Shown: positions 1-11,372, numbered from the stretch's first letter. The stretch: 64,000 bases of DNA from Aphanomyces cochlioides (GCA_019828595.1 JAHQRK010000023.1:1178001-1242000), one strand, 5' to 3'. Numbers and translations are program-made. The notes: generated by a model not told the origin, from the sequence alone.

Positions 1-1980
1 CGTACGTGGATCGACAGGGTTCGGAAATGCCCACTGTGCCGACAAAGTACTAGCAGCGTCACAAAGGACGGTATCGTCATTCCACTCGTCTTGACAAGAT
101 CTACAGCAAGCGTTCCTACAAAGACGCCGACGTCAAGAGCTCCTCTCCACACTGGCTAGCCCCGAAAGCCGCAAACCCATTAGCTAAGCAGCGAGAGCTA
201 GCTGCGGTTCCGTCTACGAGTCGAACAGATCCTCTGGAATGCTCGTAGATCCCCCTGAGATAGGGGCATGAAAACATCGTAACGACCACACCACGCTGAG
301 CAATAAAGGCCTCAATAACGAAATACTCGTTGGATTATTTGTCGCTGAGGGTCCAAGACACACACAGAGAGATGCTGTCCTTCTCGCTCTGCTTGGAGAG
401 TTTCAAGGAGCAGACAACAAAGTTGTAGTTGCTGGTGTTCACTCGAGTCACTCGGAGTACAGGCATCGGCTTTTTCACGTGGTGCCTTTGGGTCCTTTAG
501 CACGAATCAGGAAGACATTGCGCTCCCAAACCATGTTTGCGATCTCCTCTTCATGCCAAAGTCCAGTTCATCGTCGCAAGCCGATCGAACTGTAGTTGTT
601 TGTCCTCTTGCTGTACGGTACTCTTGCTGGTATCAGAGTTGAATGATATTTTTGTCGCGTCGTCCGTCTCAAGGAATGCACCGAAGTTGACTCCTGCTCC
701 GTGCTCTCTCTCTTCCCAAAGAGCGAACCCGCTGCTCCCGCGTAAAGCAATCAAGTAATCATTCGAATCGGCTGGAAATGCCATGCAACGTCGTCAGCCA
801 CCATGTAATTCCTGATGTTGTGGAGAATACCGCCATGGACCGAGTCCATAGCATGCACCCATGTCTGTCAATGGCGATCATGTCGACCCGATTCGATGCT
901 GATATCATCCAAACTCTCGAAAGACGTCATGGGCAAGTTGTCCTGCCAAAACCACGGACATCTGATCCACATGAGCCTTTCTCGAAGATTACTCCATTGC
1001 CAACTGCTTTCTTGTCTCGACAGGAAGGCAGGCGTGCGTGACATGTTGATGGAACGCATTGGAGTCAACATGAAATTCTTTCGCCGATGTGCTGTCGAGC
1101 TCTAGGCACTCTTGCTAGCAAATGTGCGTCCTCTGTGCTACAAATTCACAAAGTTGACGTAAATTCCCGTCGTGTGGCGATTGCATTGGACGCTGCAAAA
1201 TTGTTATACGAATGCAGCCTTCCGACGTTGACTCCAGCTGTCGCGGGGATCGTCACCTCTGGGTATTCCTCGTGGCTTCTCGCTGCACGTCCCGAAAAGA
1301 CGAGTGCCTTCGAGTGACATCAAAATTGGATGACATGGTCCGATTTCGTTGATCTTGAATGAAATCAACTTGAATCAAGAATTCAAACCAGACGCAACGT
1401 TCCCCCTCAGCTTTTCGGTCGCAAACTCAAGAACAAAGTGCGGTAAACTCACAAACAACTGCAAATCTCATGCGGTGGGACACGTTGGGTTAGCCAACGC
1501 ACACGTTGCTTTTGGCCAATTTTTTCAAAGGTCTGAGGCACGCTCGTGGTGCTTTTCGTGAGGGCCTGGTCGCTGTAGGCATCCATGCCTGATAAACAGG
1601 AACGTTATCCGGATTTTTTTCCACGTTTTTTTTCAATATCAGGAATCATTTTTTTGTTTTTCTTGAAAATTGGTCTCAAACAGGAACGGACTTTTTTAGG
1701 CGTGACATGTCTAAAAAGTCGTTCCTGTTTGAGTTTTTCCGGAAAACATGAACGTGGCATGAACGACCACCTTATTATCCGGAAATTTTGTCAATTGGCC
1801 AATCAAAAGCCGGCATTTGTTCCTGCTCGTGAACGAAATTGTTCAGCGACCACGCCCTGAGATTGGCCCCGACAGAGCAAAGGCAGAGCGCTAGAAGCTC
1901 AAGTAGACCGCCCCTGCACCGCCATCTTGGGTACTAGCTCGAGGTTTAAGTAATTCATTATAAATTTAACAACTTGTGGG
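1..1980. other. No assignable gene; weak coding traces
   Basis: Only short overlapping open frames occur here. The longest minus-strand stretch (551-784) has a plausible amino-acid mix but begins and ends at stops, shows no domain I know, and could not be extended through clear GT-AG introns. This may be a decayed gene or plain intergenic DNA. The one clear structure is the hairpin at 1675-1733. Confidence 0.4.
1675..1733. repeat. Inverted repeat (hairpin) around CAGGAACG
   Basis: The left arm runs through CTCAAACAGGAACG followed by a T run. The right arm reads back through a T/A run into CGTTCCTGTTTGAG, with a short loop between. The arms are about 23-25 nt with one mismatch or bulge. A related GGAACGTTATCCGG string lies just upstream near 1599. 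This is the shape of a small MITE remnant, but no target duplication was found. Confidence 0.6.
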
Positions 1981-2484
1981 TCAAGAGGATGTAATGAGAC
2001 CGATGAGGTTTTGAAAAATATACTCATCTTCAGGCGACCACGAGCTTAGTGGATCGTGATTGTCTTCGAATTTGACGCTCCATGACACCTCAGAGGAGGC
2101 GTCCGAGTCGCACGACGTTGTGTCGGAAAGATCGCCGAAAAGATCGTCGCCGAGTTTGGGCTTGATGGAATGTGGCAGATTGTCTGATGTGGCACCCGCG
2201 AGCTGCATGGCTTGCAAGCGCTTTGCTTTGCGGATTTTGTTGTCGGATTTGTTCTGGATGCGATTGTGCCGCAGTCGATGTTCTTCGCACAGTGTGTGGA
2301 TCTCGCCGTTGAATTTGAGCGTGCGTTCGTTGGGGCATTTGCCCGACTTGTACTTGCACTGGCCTCGGTATTTGTACGCTGCTTCGTTCAAGACAACGGT
2401 AAAGCTGGATCGATACGGGCGTTTCCGTGGCGTCGACGTTGGCTCTGGCAGCGTCAATGGCGCAAAGACTGGCGACGAGTACAT
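1981..2484 (-). CDS. Small Cys/His-motif oomycete protein, function unknown
   Basis: The protein is about 167 aa when started at the first ATG (2484). The open frame continues upstream only through non-ATG codons. The middle holds the pattern C-x4-K-C-PNER, then a spacer, then LCEEHR-x-RHNRIQNKSD followed by K/R-rich residues. From memory, this CKYKSGKC...CEEHR block recurs in many oomycete proteins of unknown role. The spaced Cys and His residues could bind zinc. The C-terminal half is acidic and Ser-rich, ending near SWSPEDEYIFQNLIGL. A zinc-binding regulatory protein is possible, but nothing here proves it. It is a single exon, and its neighbours give no functional clue. Confidence 0.65.
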   Translation of the reverse strand: MYSSPVFAPLTLPEPTSTPRKRPYRSSFTVVLNEAAYKYRGQCKYKSGKCPNERTLKFNGEIHTLCEEHRLRHNRIQNKSDNKIRKAKRLQAMQLAGATSDNLPHSIKPKLGDDLFGDLSDTTSCDSDASSEVSWSVKFEDNHDPLSSWSPEDEYIFQNLIGLITSS

Positions 2485-4198
2485 GGTGGTCGATGCGATG
2501 CAAATTGAAAAATGAACTTGGAGGCGGCGCAAACACTTGCAAATTTGAGATTTGGAGTGCAGGCGGCCTAATTTTAGGCATTTTTGTAAAATTCAGTCAT
2601 TTTCGGACATTTTATTTACAAATTTCAAGTATAAATCAGTTCTTCGGATTTAATATGGATGTTCACCTTGGGTTGTCAACTGTGAGCTTCAAAAACACCA
2701 GCAAAGCCACAGATCGAGAGCGAGTTCGCCCCAGTCTCGACTTGAAAACTTGCCCAGAGATAGAGAAGAGGCTGGCTGTGAAGAGATCGATGGATAGAAC
2801 GCAAGGCGAGGATGACGAATTGGTCCTTGTCTATGCTATGGAGTGTGCAAGGGCAGTACAATCCTGAGAACATGTGCTGGGGAAGTGGTCAGCTGCTGAG
2901 CCGGGAGCCTCCTGGTTTCTTTGTTACATCGTATTTGCCGCCACAATCACTATCGTGATCACCAAAAATCCGTGAAAACGAGAGGCATGGGTGCCTCCTA
3001 TGCGATATCCTATGCAGAAACAAGCAAGCTGTTGCAAAATTTGTCTGTGTGGAAATATATACAGCCTGGACGTGTCCCCCCTGGCTTGGCAATCACGAGA
3101 AATTGCAATGGATTGGGCTGCCTGGTCGAGTCCCACGAAGGATGTTCAACACGGTCAAGTGTCTCGTTGAGTGATGGCATCTGGCGAAGTGGCCAACACA
3201 ACATCGTCCAACTCCAAGGCAGATGAAGCAAAATTTGTAAACTACAGACCGGAACCAGAACGAGTAGCCCACACAGTAAACGCTCCACCCTGAGATTCGC
3301 CACCATGCTTAGAGATATACTCAACAACAGCGAAGCCATCATCGCACTGCGTCGGCGGTTGTCAAAGCACCTGACCAACATGTGGGAGGACTCCATCAGA
3401 TTATCTCAAAATAGCTAATATTTTTTTGACAAAGTTATCACGAAAAAAATACCTTCTGAACAGTCTCAATAACTTAGTAGAAATTTTTATCTTGATTAAA
3501 GTATGTAAAAATAGTAAATTGAGATTCATTTTCCATATTTGAAGGTATATTACACTTGCAATAGCTTTTCTATTTCGATATTTGCTTGAATGATGAATAC
3601 AGTCTTCATGAGGAATTTAATCAAATGCCACGATTTCTATTTGCCCCAGAATAAATGACACTGAAGAAATGTTATCTTTATAAATTTATACGCTCCGAAT
3701 TATTGTAAATATCCTATGTATTAAAAAATACAGGTAATTGATTTAATTAATTCTATTTCAAATTGACACTGAGGTGGAATTCTACAGCGATGAAGCTCTG
3801 TGATGGTCCACAGCTCTCTCGATGACTATATACATGGCTTTCCAAGAACAATGAAATTTCATGGCGATGTTTACAATGGTCCCAGTTGACATTAAAATTG
3901 AGGTTTTTGAATTTGTGTTTTTTATATATAAATTTTGACTATGTTTGTCAACGCTGAGAGCTAATTTGACATCGACACCTGGTGCCAACGTTGGTCCTCT
4001 GAGCCCAGGAGGTCCTAGACGAGCCACTCTTCGACTTGACAACTCACTCGTCTCTGTACGATGATCGCGTTCGCTCTTATTCGATGACCAGATCGCCGAG
4101 GCGAATGACGTGGTGAAGGTTCTCATTGAAGCCCACTTTTGAAAATGAGATCGCACTTGCCTTGGGCTTATACAACTTGCTACAATCATACAACGCTG
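2485..4198. other. Intergenic, no supported gene
   Basis: The sequence is AT-rich, especially 3410-3780. Open frames at 3010-3396 (-) and 3782-4189 (-) show no recognisable domain and no good extension by splicing. The second lies just downstream of the subtilase-like gene and could be 3' UTR. I see no RNA gene. Confidence 0.45.
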
Positions 4199-5782
4199 TC
4201 AAGCTTCAAGTGCTGGAAAGACGATCGTGTCCTCGTTAGGATCTTCCTGGACAGTCAATCTGGTGCGATTCGTAGAGTTGCTAGGCGAGACCGTCGTTGA
4301 CACGCCAAGGGTCGATGGAGTTGTCGTTGTGCTAGTTGGGGTCGAAGCTGGTCGAGGTGTCGTCGTAGTTGCGTTGGCGCTTGAGTTGGTAGTCGAAAGA
4401 GGTGGTTGAGGAGCATCGGAAAGCATTGTGAACGCGTTGACGATACCACCACCGACGACATTGTTCGGGTATTTGGAATCCAAGAGGCCACCGCAATTGA
4501 GATTCGCTGGCGTGGCTTGAGATGCACTTGACGTCAAAGCCCCAGACACATCTTGGAAAGTGGCATTGGGATACGCAGACAGGTACAATGCCACACTTCC
4601 TGCTGCGAACGCAGCCGATAGCGCTGGACTACTTGATATGGTCAATCCGTTGTCGCTTCGAAAATCAGCAGAGAGCACGCTGACGCCAGGAGCTGCAATG
4701 TCAGGCTTGACGCGGAGATCGGCGGTAGGTCCAAGACTCACAAATGCGTCGACAAGATCGTTACTATCGGTAGGAACGGTCGTCAATGCCAATGCAGACG
4801 CACCAGGACCAAATAGCGTGCCGCATTGTGCCTGACCTGATCCCTTACCGCCTTGACGGTTGCTGCTAAATATTGGCACAATGCCAGCCGCACGCCATGC
4901 GACCAGCACAGGGTCGAACCAACCTTCTGGGGCTGTAGCAGGGCTCTCCCAGCCATTTTGAATTACATGAGGCGCTTCATCACATTTTGGGGAAGTTCCA
5001 TCGGGCGCTGACGGGCACAGAAGGAACTGCGAGCAGGCTATAAGAGCAGCCTCGGTGCAGACGCCATGCAAGCAAGCTGCACATGAAGACCAAGTTGCAT
5101 CTGGAGCGACACCACGAGAACCCGTTGCAATCGCAGCTGTGGCAGTGCCTTGGCCATCGTAGTCAATCGGCAAAACACTTTTTCCAACGGCGTCAAACCA
5201 ACCGTAGTTCTTACGGTGGGTTGCCGCTAGCGATATGTGCGTTCCACGAACCCCGGAATCAATGCTGCCAACAATAATTCCAGCGCCGCGGATTCCAGAA
5301 GCCCAGGCCCGGACAGCACCTACGCGAGTCAATGCCCACGATGAGTTTGCTGGTGGGTTAACAAGTGGAAACGAGGCTTTCGAAACGAGTGATGTGGCTT
5401 GTACTGGGAGACGAATGCGCTCGACGTTGGCATCTTTCGAAATTTCATCCACAAGAGTTTGCGATGCATTGACAAGGTGCAATCGGTTGGTCACAAAGAA
5501 GGACTGGACGCGGAGATGTGGATTCTTGGTCATCGCCGCCACGACAATCTCCAAGACTCGCGCTTGGCTTTGCTTTGCGGATGCTTTCAACGTTGTTGTA
5601 ACATTTTGCAGTCGAACCGATCGTGTCATGGCCGCCAGGCTCGCATCGTCAAAGACAACCGAGTTTGAAAATTCCACGACAACATTGGTGGTGTTCTGGG
5701 CCTTGAGCTCTGTTGTCAAGGAAGGAGAGATCTTGCCGGCCGTCGCAAAGATCGCGACGCACAAGAGCGCAACAAATCGCAT
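4199..5782 (-). CDS. Secreted subtilisin-fold (S8) pseudoprotease
   Basis: This is a 527-aa single-exon protein. It has an N-terminal signal peptide (MRFVALLCVAIFATAG), a propeptide-like segment (about 30-125) and a subtilase domain (about 150-455). A Ser/Thr-rich tail (about 460-515) is probably O-glycosylated. The Asp motif IDSGV (D175) is present, and so is the oxyanion Asn (N308 in FSSNRQGG). The usual HGTH block reads GQGTA, so the catalytic His is Gln211. The GTSMAxP block reads SSPALSAAF, placing Ala387 at the nucleophile position. Two of three catalytic residues are therefore missing, although the reading frame is intact. Cleavage is not expected. A binding, inhibitor or decoy role is an inference. 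The ATG at 5782 is followed directly by the signal peptide. Confidence 0.85.
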   Translation of the reverse strand: MRFVALLCVAIFATAGKISPSLTTELKAQNTTNVVVEFSNSVVFDDASLAAMTRSVRLQNVTTTLKASAKQSQARVLEIVVAAMTKNPHLRVQSFFVTNRLHLVNASQTLVDEISKDANVERIRLPVQATSLVSKASFPLVNPPANSSWALTRVGAVRAWASGIRGAGIIVGSIDSGVRGTHISLAATHRKNYGWFDAVGKSVLPIDYDGQGTATAAIATGSRGVAPDATWSSCAACLHGVCTEAALIACSQFLLCPSAPDGTSPKCDEAPHVIQNGWESPATAPEGWFDPVLVAWRAAGIVPIFSSNRQGGKGSGQAQCGTLFGPGASALALTTVPTDSNDLVDAFVSLGPTADLRVKPDIAAPGVSVLSADFRSDNGLTISSSPALSAAFAAGSVALYLSAYPNATFQDVSGALTSSASQATPANLNCGGLLDSKYPNNVVGGGIVNAFTMLSDAPQPPLSTTNSSANATTTTPRPASTPTSTTTTPSTLGVSTTVSPSNSTNRTRLTVQEDPNEDTIVFPALEA

Positions 5783-6349
5783 GGTCTATCGCAATATGCC
5801 AATGAGAAGAGTTCAGTGCTTCATGTCAAGAGTGTAGACTTGTCAAAAATAAAGAAATAATGAAAAATTATCAAATTTCATTAAAACATGCTGCTTGAAC
5901 TTAAAAATTGTATAGAAATAATTTTTGTCAATAAAAAATTCCACAATTCAATGTTGAAGAATTTTGCTAGCGTTGCATCTTCTACAGCGGAAACCTGGCT
6001 CAAGTTCACGTAAATTTCGTGCATGGCACATGATGCGATTGCGTTTGAAAGACATCGAGGAGCTTTTTTATATGGTAGATGGAGGGATAATTTGGATGGA
6101 GGGATTTCAAGCTGTGTAGATGGGATAGAAATTATTTTGGGGATTGCAATGTTGCAGTGTGTCAATGGAGATTCTATTGTTCGTTTCATTTCGTCGTCGT
6201 TGCACACGAAATACGATAAGAATAAGCTTGCCTATACTGTATGGGATGAATAGAGGTTGGGCGGCGTTAATTCACTCGAAGGCCACTACACCATCTATTC
6301 CTTCTTGCCGTTCATCGCGCATGTTGCCATTTTGTCATGCTTGGAATAT

Positions 6350-7812
6350 CATGTCCTGATTATGGCTTCGTATGTATCATTCCCGTATTATACAAGTATT
6401 ATACCTTTTGTAAAATACACACGAAAAGTACGTATAATACAGGGAATACTTTAATCAATATAAATCCTACTCATACGTTTGTCAAGAAAAACATCAAGCA
6501 TTTTCGAATTACCGTTCGAGTGACGTTTAATCAAGCCACAAAATAGCTGCAATTCAACAAATGAGCAGCTGTCGATTCCGGACGTCTACAGCCTATCTTA
6601 TCGCAGTGAGAAAGTCGATTCTAAATAGCTCTACAATGTTTCTCTTGGAAGTCTTTGTCTGCAGGTTAGCATGATGGCAACACAGAATGTTCAGGCAGGT
6701 TTTGCGTCTAAATCCCACAAATGACGTCTAATTTACTCCATCGACCAAGGTCTGAACAGCACTGCAGGCCTTCGGCACTTAATTTAGGTCCATTTTCTTA
6801 AGAGTCTGGTCAGGAATGTCGATGTCTATTAGTGTTTTATGATAAATCCAGCCCTCTAATTGGCTAATTTATCAAGTTTCCGGATAATTAACAGCTTTGT
6901 GGTCTGTCGATGTTTCCAGGTATCAAATTTCCGGATAATTAACAGCTTTGTGGTCAGTCGATGTTTCCGGGTAATCTCAAGCATCGATGCAGTTTCCCAG
7001 GCATTGATGATGCATCAATACCCGTGAATGCCTGGCAATGCCTCAGGCACTTTTTCAGAAAAACGAAGAATTTATCACAGAAAAATTTGAAAAAGAAAGG
7101 CTCTTTCTTTGTTGTTGCATTTATACCAATTATACATCAAATGTATAAAATTCACGTATACTACTCTGGTCCGCATTATGAGCAACATTTGGATTACACA
7201 GTATTTGACACATTTGTTTTTTGTATACTTCATTTGTGACACTGGGCACTATTTAGTGCCAACGTAGTTGATGAGAGCAAGATTGTCGTCAATAGCTGGT
7301 TGTTGGAGCTGTTAAGAGGTCTATTTAGCTTCACATAGACGGTATACAACCCGTAGATCTGACAGGGTTCCTGTCTGATGATTAAATAGAGCTTGAGAAA
7401 CTCAAACCTTACCATTTAACAGCGTTTGTGCTGTGATGAACGTATTGTGTTTCCGAGCGTCAATTCTAGCTTGACCACAATGTAGTACAAAGTGTGCTTT
7501 ACTTAATTACTCTCTCTCATAAGTCTAAGCTTCGTCTATTTGATGGCGCACATCATAATCTACTGGTCGTCAAATTTTTGGAATTTTTACACTTCTGTCA
7601 TTTCACAACCAGAACTCCGTTTGAAGATCAAAAAGTGTCCAATCAAAGCTCCTTTTCTGCTCTGTTTCATAAACTAATCAGCATCGATTTTACTGTAGAA
7701 ACAGCCTTAATCCACCAATTATACCCCAAATGTTGCTTATATTATGGACCAGAGTAGTAATACGTAAAGTATAATTAAATATACGTATAATACGAAGCCA
7801 TAGTCCTGATGC
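6350..7812. repeat. Nested imperfect inverted repeats, possible decayed DNA transposon
   Basis: The outer arms share TATGGCTTCGTAT, at about 6362-6375 and, reversed, 7787-7803. The inner arms share ACTACTCTGGTCC plus AGCAACATTTGG, at about 7160-7195 and, reversed, 7725-7765. The arms are diverged, and no transposase frame or clear target duplication is seen. It may be one element nested in another, or a single element with subterminal repeats. Confidence 0.4.
6870..6971. repeat. 51-bp tandem duplication (two units)
   Basis: Two adjacent 51-bp units each contain TTCCGGATAATTAACAGC and end with TCGATGTTTCC. They differ at about three positions. Confidence 0.8.
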
Positions 7813-9311
7813 AATCCCCTCGACAGACACTTAATGCAATAAGATATTAAATATCATAGGTTATTTATTACAAATCTGTTTTTATTAATAGTGCAGGAAT
7901 ATAAATTTAGTTCAGTAAATTAATAAAAGGTATAATATTGTCTTTTTCACCCAAATTTGTATTTTTTACCAAAATCGAATTCGATTCCAAATCGATTCGA
8001 TCATACTGAAGTCAAGTATAAATGAAAAGTATGGCAAACGTCCCAAATTAATTACACGTGTGTCTGGGTGTGTTTTGGGTGAATTAGGTAAATACTCGAT
8101 TCTGATTGGCTGAGCGATTTGCAGATCGATTTGAAAAATCGATACATTTCGGACCCCCCTCACAATTTCGAATGAAATCGACAATATTTCAGAGTATATA
8201 TTGTCACCTTCGAGCACCACGCGATGGGTTTGGTCATCGCGAGTTCCATGGGGATGCGTCGTCGCAAGATGGCTATATGAGAGAGGCTGTCGAGCAGCAT
8301 CAATTGTTTGATCTTGGGACGAGTTTCACTCGCATCTAACCCGAATGCAACCTACCTTCGTTAGCCCCATCTGAACTTCGTGCTATGGCCTCAACACAGT
8401 GAATCGCACTTTGGGACTCCAGTAACATCAAGATGGAACACTCCGATTGATCAATGGACGTCTGCCAAAAACCTCGCAAACGCCTTTCGTATTTAAATTT
8501 GTGTGTCCGGTTAAAGTGTATTTTTTCTTTACCAGTCCAATTTGGGATGAAAAAATCCAATGATTTCCACCAAAAACCACACAAATTACATATTTAAATG
8601 ATTTTCATTGGATAAAAATATGACTTTATAGATTTCTATTGGCTACATTATCTGGTAGCGAGAGCCAATATCAATTGTGTCGCTTCTTGTCCAGGCCATG
8701 CTCCTGAAAAGAGCGCGGCGCCAGCGTCAACGGTAGTCCTTCATGATACTCAGGCTATGTGAAATGTTGCGTGAAAGAAACTTCATACATTCAGGTGCCC
8801 TTCTCAAAAATCAGCAGGATTCTGCTTGGTACACAATGCATGCGTCGCAGGACGAGCCCTCCTTCATCGCTACATGTACTGTTTCTCCTCCACTTTTTCC
8901 CAGCCATTCCTCCCTAGTGGAATGACGAACTTTGTTTGTTCTAGTAGAACGTCTACAGAAAGCCCACGCCACGCTTTGCCCCACTTTCCTTGGCCACGAT
9001 GACAATCAACGCCGTTCAGAAAACGAAATCCCTCAAAACTAGATTTTGCATATTATGCATTCGATTCCAAATTGGACTGGGCTGTCGAATCGAATCGACT
9101 TGCCAGAATCGACTAACAATCGACTAGCCAATCAGATATCAGTATTTTCAATATTTTGACCAATCAAATCACCTTACCTATATAAGGCCGTGGGGAAAGG
9201 CCATGATGGACGCTGACTCGCGGAAGATACGCGCGGCGTCTTGACACTTCATAACGAGGTTGTATTGGGCGTAGAAATCATGCATGACGGTATTCTGGGA
9301 TGCAGGTGTTA

Positions 9312-9345
9312 CAGGGAACGACGGAAAGTAATCCTAAGTGGTACT
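9312..9345. repeat. Left terminal inverted repeat of pogo element
   Basis: This 34-bp arm starts CAGGGAACGACGGAAAGTAA and is preceded by TA. It is the exact reverse complement of 11114-11147. Confidence 0.95.
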
Positions 9346-9498
9346 TTTGATCAAAGTCGAATATTTTATCCAATAAAATATAGTACTTAGCATTCGACAA
9401 ATTTGATTGGTGGATAATATTTTCGCGGGGAAAGTGATTTGAAAGACTCAATTTTAAAAAATTAATCACCAAGTGACTGTACTGTATTTCATTTTGCG

Positions 9499-10677
9499 AT
9501 GCAAGCGATGGTTCGCCGACACCAGCACACAATAATTGAGAAGAAGACTGCAATCGGCCGAGTACAGGCTGGCGAAATGCTGCGATCTGTTGCCGAGGCC
9601 ATGTGCATCAAACGCAATACGCTGCAGAAATGGATTGCGCATCCTGAGCGCATACTTGGCTATAAAGGATCACAGAAACGAAAGAAGACCGGAAATATCG
9701 GTCGAAAGGAGATCATTCCATGTGTCGCGGAGCTCGTTGAGCACATGACAATCTTGCGCTCCGAAGAGAAGCCACTATCAGCAAGCCACATGATTCAATT
9801 TCTCAAGCAACACGTACCTGAATGGTATGCCGCTTACATTGAAAGCAAGCAAGCCAACAAGACAGCGTACAAGTCTCTTCTTCGGCTCCTTGAAAGATTC
9901 TCCCATCGACATGGATTCAGTCGTCAGATCAGCACGTTCACCAAAATGCCGCAAGCTGACTTGGATGCTCTTCGTGCTGAGTTTGGCGCTGCCTTCCACC
10001 GGGAATATCTTGGATTTGACGATGACTCCATCTACAACGTGGATGAAACCGGAATGTACTATGATATGTCACCGAAGATCATATGGGCCATTCGCGGGGG
10101 ATCATCGAAGACATCGACTGGAGACAAACATGCATACCGCATGACGGCGGTGCTAACTGTTCGAGCCGATGGTGTGAAGCTGCCAATTCTGTTTGTCATC
10201 AAGGGGGCTCCTGGAGGTACAATTGATATGAAGGAGCTTGATCAGTATCCTAGAGGACACTATTACGCTGTCCAGGAACGAGGCTGGATGAACCGAAAGG
10301 TGTGGGAAATGTACCTTTGGAATGTGTTTGCACCCGCGGTGAATGGTTCGTCCGTCCTACTCGTGGATAACTTTGACAGCCATGTCAGTGATGCATCATA
10401 CCGAATTGTACAAGAAGAGATGGGATGCCATCTTGCTGCTCTCCCCCCGAACAGTACAAGCCACTGTCAGCCCTTGGACGTTTCAATCATGGGACCGTTT
10501 AAGCAGCACCTGCGTGATCTATTCTTAGCCGAATCGGAGGTGTGTCTTACCTGTGCTGACAAGCGCCTTGTGATGATAAATCGAGCCATCATGGCATGGG
10601 AACTTATAACCGAGAGCGAGGTGCGCGCAAGTTTCACTAAGGCGTTGCCAAAGCCAGTCGGTGTTGATATGAGTTGA
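9499..10677 (+). CDS. pogo-family DDE transposase
   Basis: This 392-aa single-exon protein would cut and rejoin the element's ends in the nucleus. The N-terminal part (about 1-70) has a helix-turn-helix pattern ending in TLQKWIAHPERI, followed by a second region of the CENP-B type. The catalytic core (about 170-345) shows the DDE_1 motifs YNVDETG (D182), LLVDNFDSH (D290) and QPLDVSIMGPFK (D327), giving DD36D spacing. This matches pogo/Tigger/jerky enzymes. All three acidic residues are present and the frame has no breaks, so activity is plausible. The ATG at 9499 leaves about 150 bp between the left repeat and the start. Confidence 0.92.
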   Translation: MQAMVRRHQHTIIEKKTAIGRVQAGEMLRSVAEAMCIKRNTLQKWIAHPERILGYKGSQKRKKTGNIGRKEIIPCVAELVEHMTILRSEEKPLSASHMIQFLKQHVPEWYAAYIESKQANKTAYKSLLRLLERFSHRHGFSRQISTFTKMPQADLDALRAEFGAAFHREYLGFDDDSIYNVDETGMYYDMSPKIIWAIRGGSSKTSTGDKHAYRMTAVLTVRADGVKLPILFVIKGAPGGTIDMKELDQYPRGHYYAVQERGWMNRKVWEMYLWNVFAPAVNGSSVLLVDNFDSHVSDASYRIVQEEMGCHLAALPPNSTSHCQPLDVSIMGPFKQHLRDLFLAESEVCLTCADKRLVMINRAIMAWELITESEVRASFTKALPKPVGVDMS

Positions 10678-10773
10678 AAAATATTATTAAAAAATATTTT
10701 CAGTGATTGAATAAATGTATGCAATTTATTACAATATTTATAGTATAATTGAATTAAAAAATGGAAAAAGTTT

Positions 10774-10854
10774 GACGCTGCCCGGGTCTCGAACCCGGGC
10801 CCCTTCCTCAATCATCATGGATGCCGTCGCACATAACCGCTGCGCCACCGCGTC
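10774..10854 (-). ncRNA. tRNA-like sequence with A and B boxes inside the pogo element
   Basis: On the minus strand the 81-nt sequence has a perfect A box (TGGCGCAGCGG) and B box (GGTTCGAGACC). Five outer acceptor pairs form (GACGC/GCGTC), and the D arm pairs (GCGC/GTGC). The T arm is overlong at about seven G-C-rich pairs. The anticodon arm does not fold normally, so no amino acid can be assigned. A TTTTT run follows four bases after the end, the usual Pol III terminator. It is better called a tRNA-like Pol III unit or pseudo-tRNA than a working tRNA. Confidence 0.6.
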
Positions 10855-11113
10855 AAACGCTTATCATTCTACTGTCTCCATCATACCGGTCAATACAATT
10901 TGAAATACATCTTCGATTGGACATTTCTGAAATTGCATACATTGCAGCATTTTGTAAGCATATCGAGTCAAGTTGTGTTTCCTGCCACTCCATATTAAAA
11001 TACACTTGATAATATAATAAAAATATGAATATTATTATCGCCTGCGTTGATTTGATTGGACGACATTTTTTCTAAAACTATCCAATTAGAAGCGATGAAT
11101 CGTTGTATTTTGG

Positions 11114-11147
11114 AGTACCACTTAGGATTACTTTCCGTCGTTCCCTG
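11114..11147. repeat. Right terminal inverted repeat of pogo element
   Basis: This is the exact 34-bp inverse of 9312-9345, ending in CGTTCCCTG and followed by TA at 11148-11149. Confidence 0.95.
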
Positions 11148-11325
11148 TAGTGAACTTAGCTCAGTGGAAGAAAGTGTACTGAACTTTGTATACTATACGA
11201 TATTTCATATTAAATTAAGTATAGTCGATGAATATGCGATTTGGCCAATGACCTGCCAAGTCCACATTTCACTGAAAAGGACAATATTAAATTTGGCAGT
11301 ATAAAATGCGTGAGTCTATCACAAA

Positions 11326-11372
11326 TCGCAAATTTTGCGAAGACGATTTTTTGGTCTTCGCAAATTTGTGTG
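11326..11372. repeat. Hairpin downstream of the PX-domain gene
   Basis: The arms CAAATTTTGCGAAGAC and GTCTTCGCAAATTTGTG surround a T-rich loop. The stem is about 16 bp with one slip. It lies about 175 bp past the 3' end of the PX gene. Whether it acts in 3' processing or is a repeat remnant cannot be told. Confidence 0.5.

Larger units (their letters stand above)
5783..9309. other. Long AT-rich intergenic region with decayed repeats
   Basis: There is no convincing coding frame across 3.5 kb. Visible structure includes a 51-bp tandem duplication (6870-6971) and nested imperfect inverted repeats spanning about 6350-7812. Clusters of ATCGATTCGA-like words lie around 7970-8150 and 9060-9130. This fits a graveyard of small DNA transposons. 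Confidence 0.5.
9312..11147 (+). mobile_element. pogo/Tigger-like DNA transposon with TA target duplication
   Basis: The element is 1836 bp. It has perfect 34-bp terminal inverted repeats starting CAGGGAACGACGG (9312-9345 and 11114-11147). TA lies immediately outside each end (9310-9311 and 11148-11149), the target duplication of the Tc1/mariner/pogo superfamily. One intact transposase frame lies inside. A tRNA-like sequence with Pol III boxes lies between the transposase stop and the right end. Perfect termini and an uninterrupted frame suggest recent activity. Confidence 0.93.

Noticed and set aside
3010..3396. 128-codon minus-strand frame with a Leu-rich stretch
   Set aside because: There is no domain, no extension by splicing and no conserved motif. 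It is probably chance or decayed.
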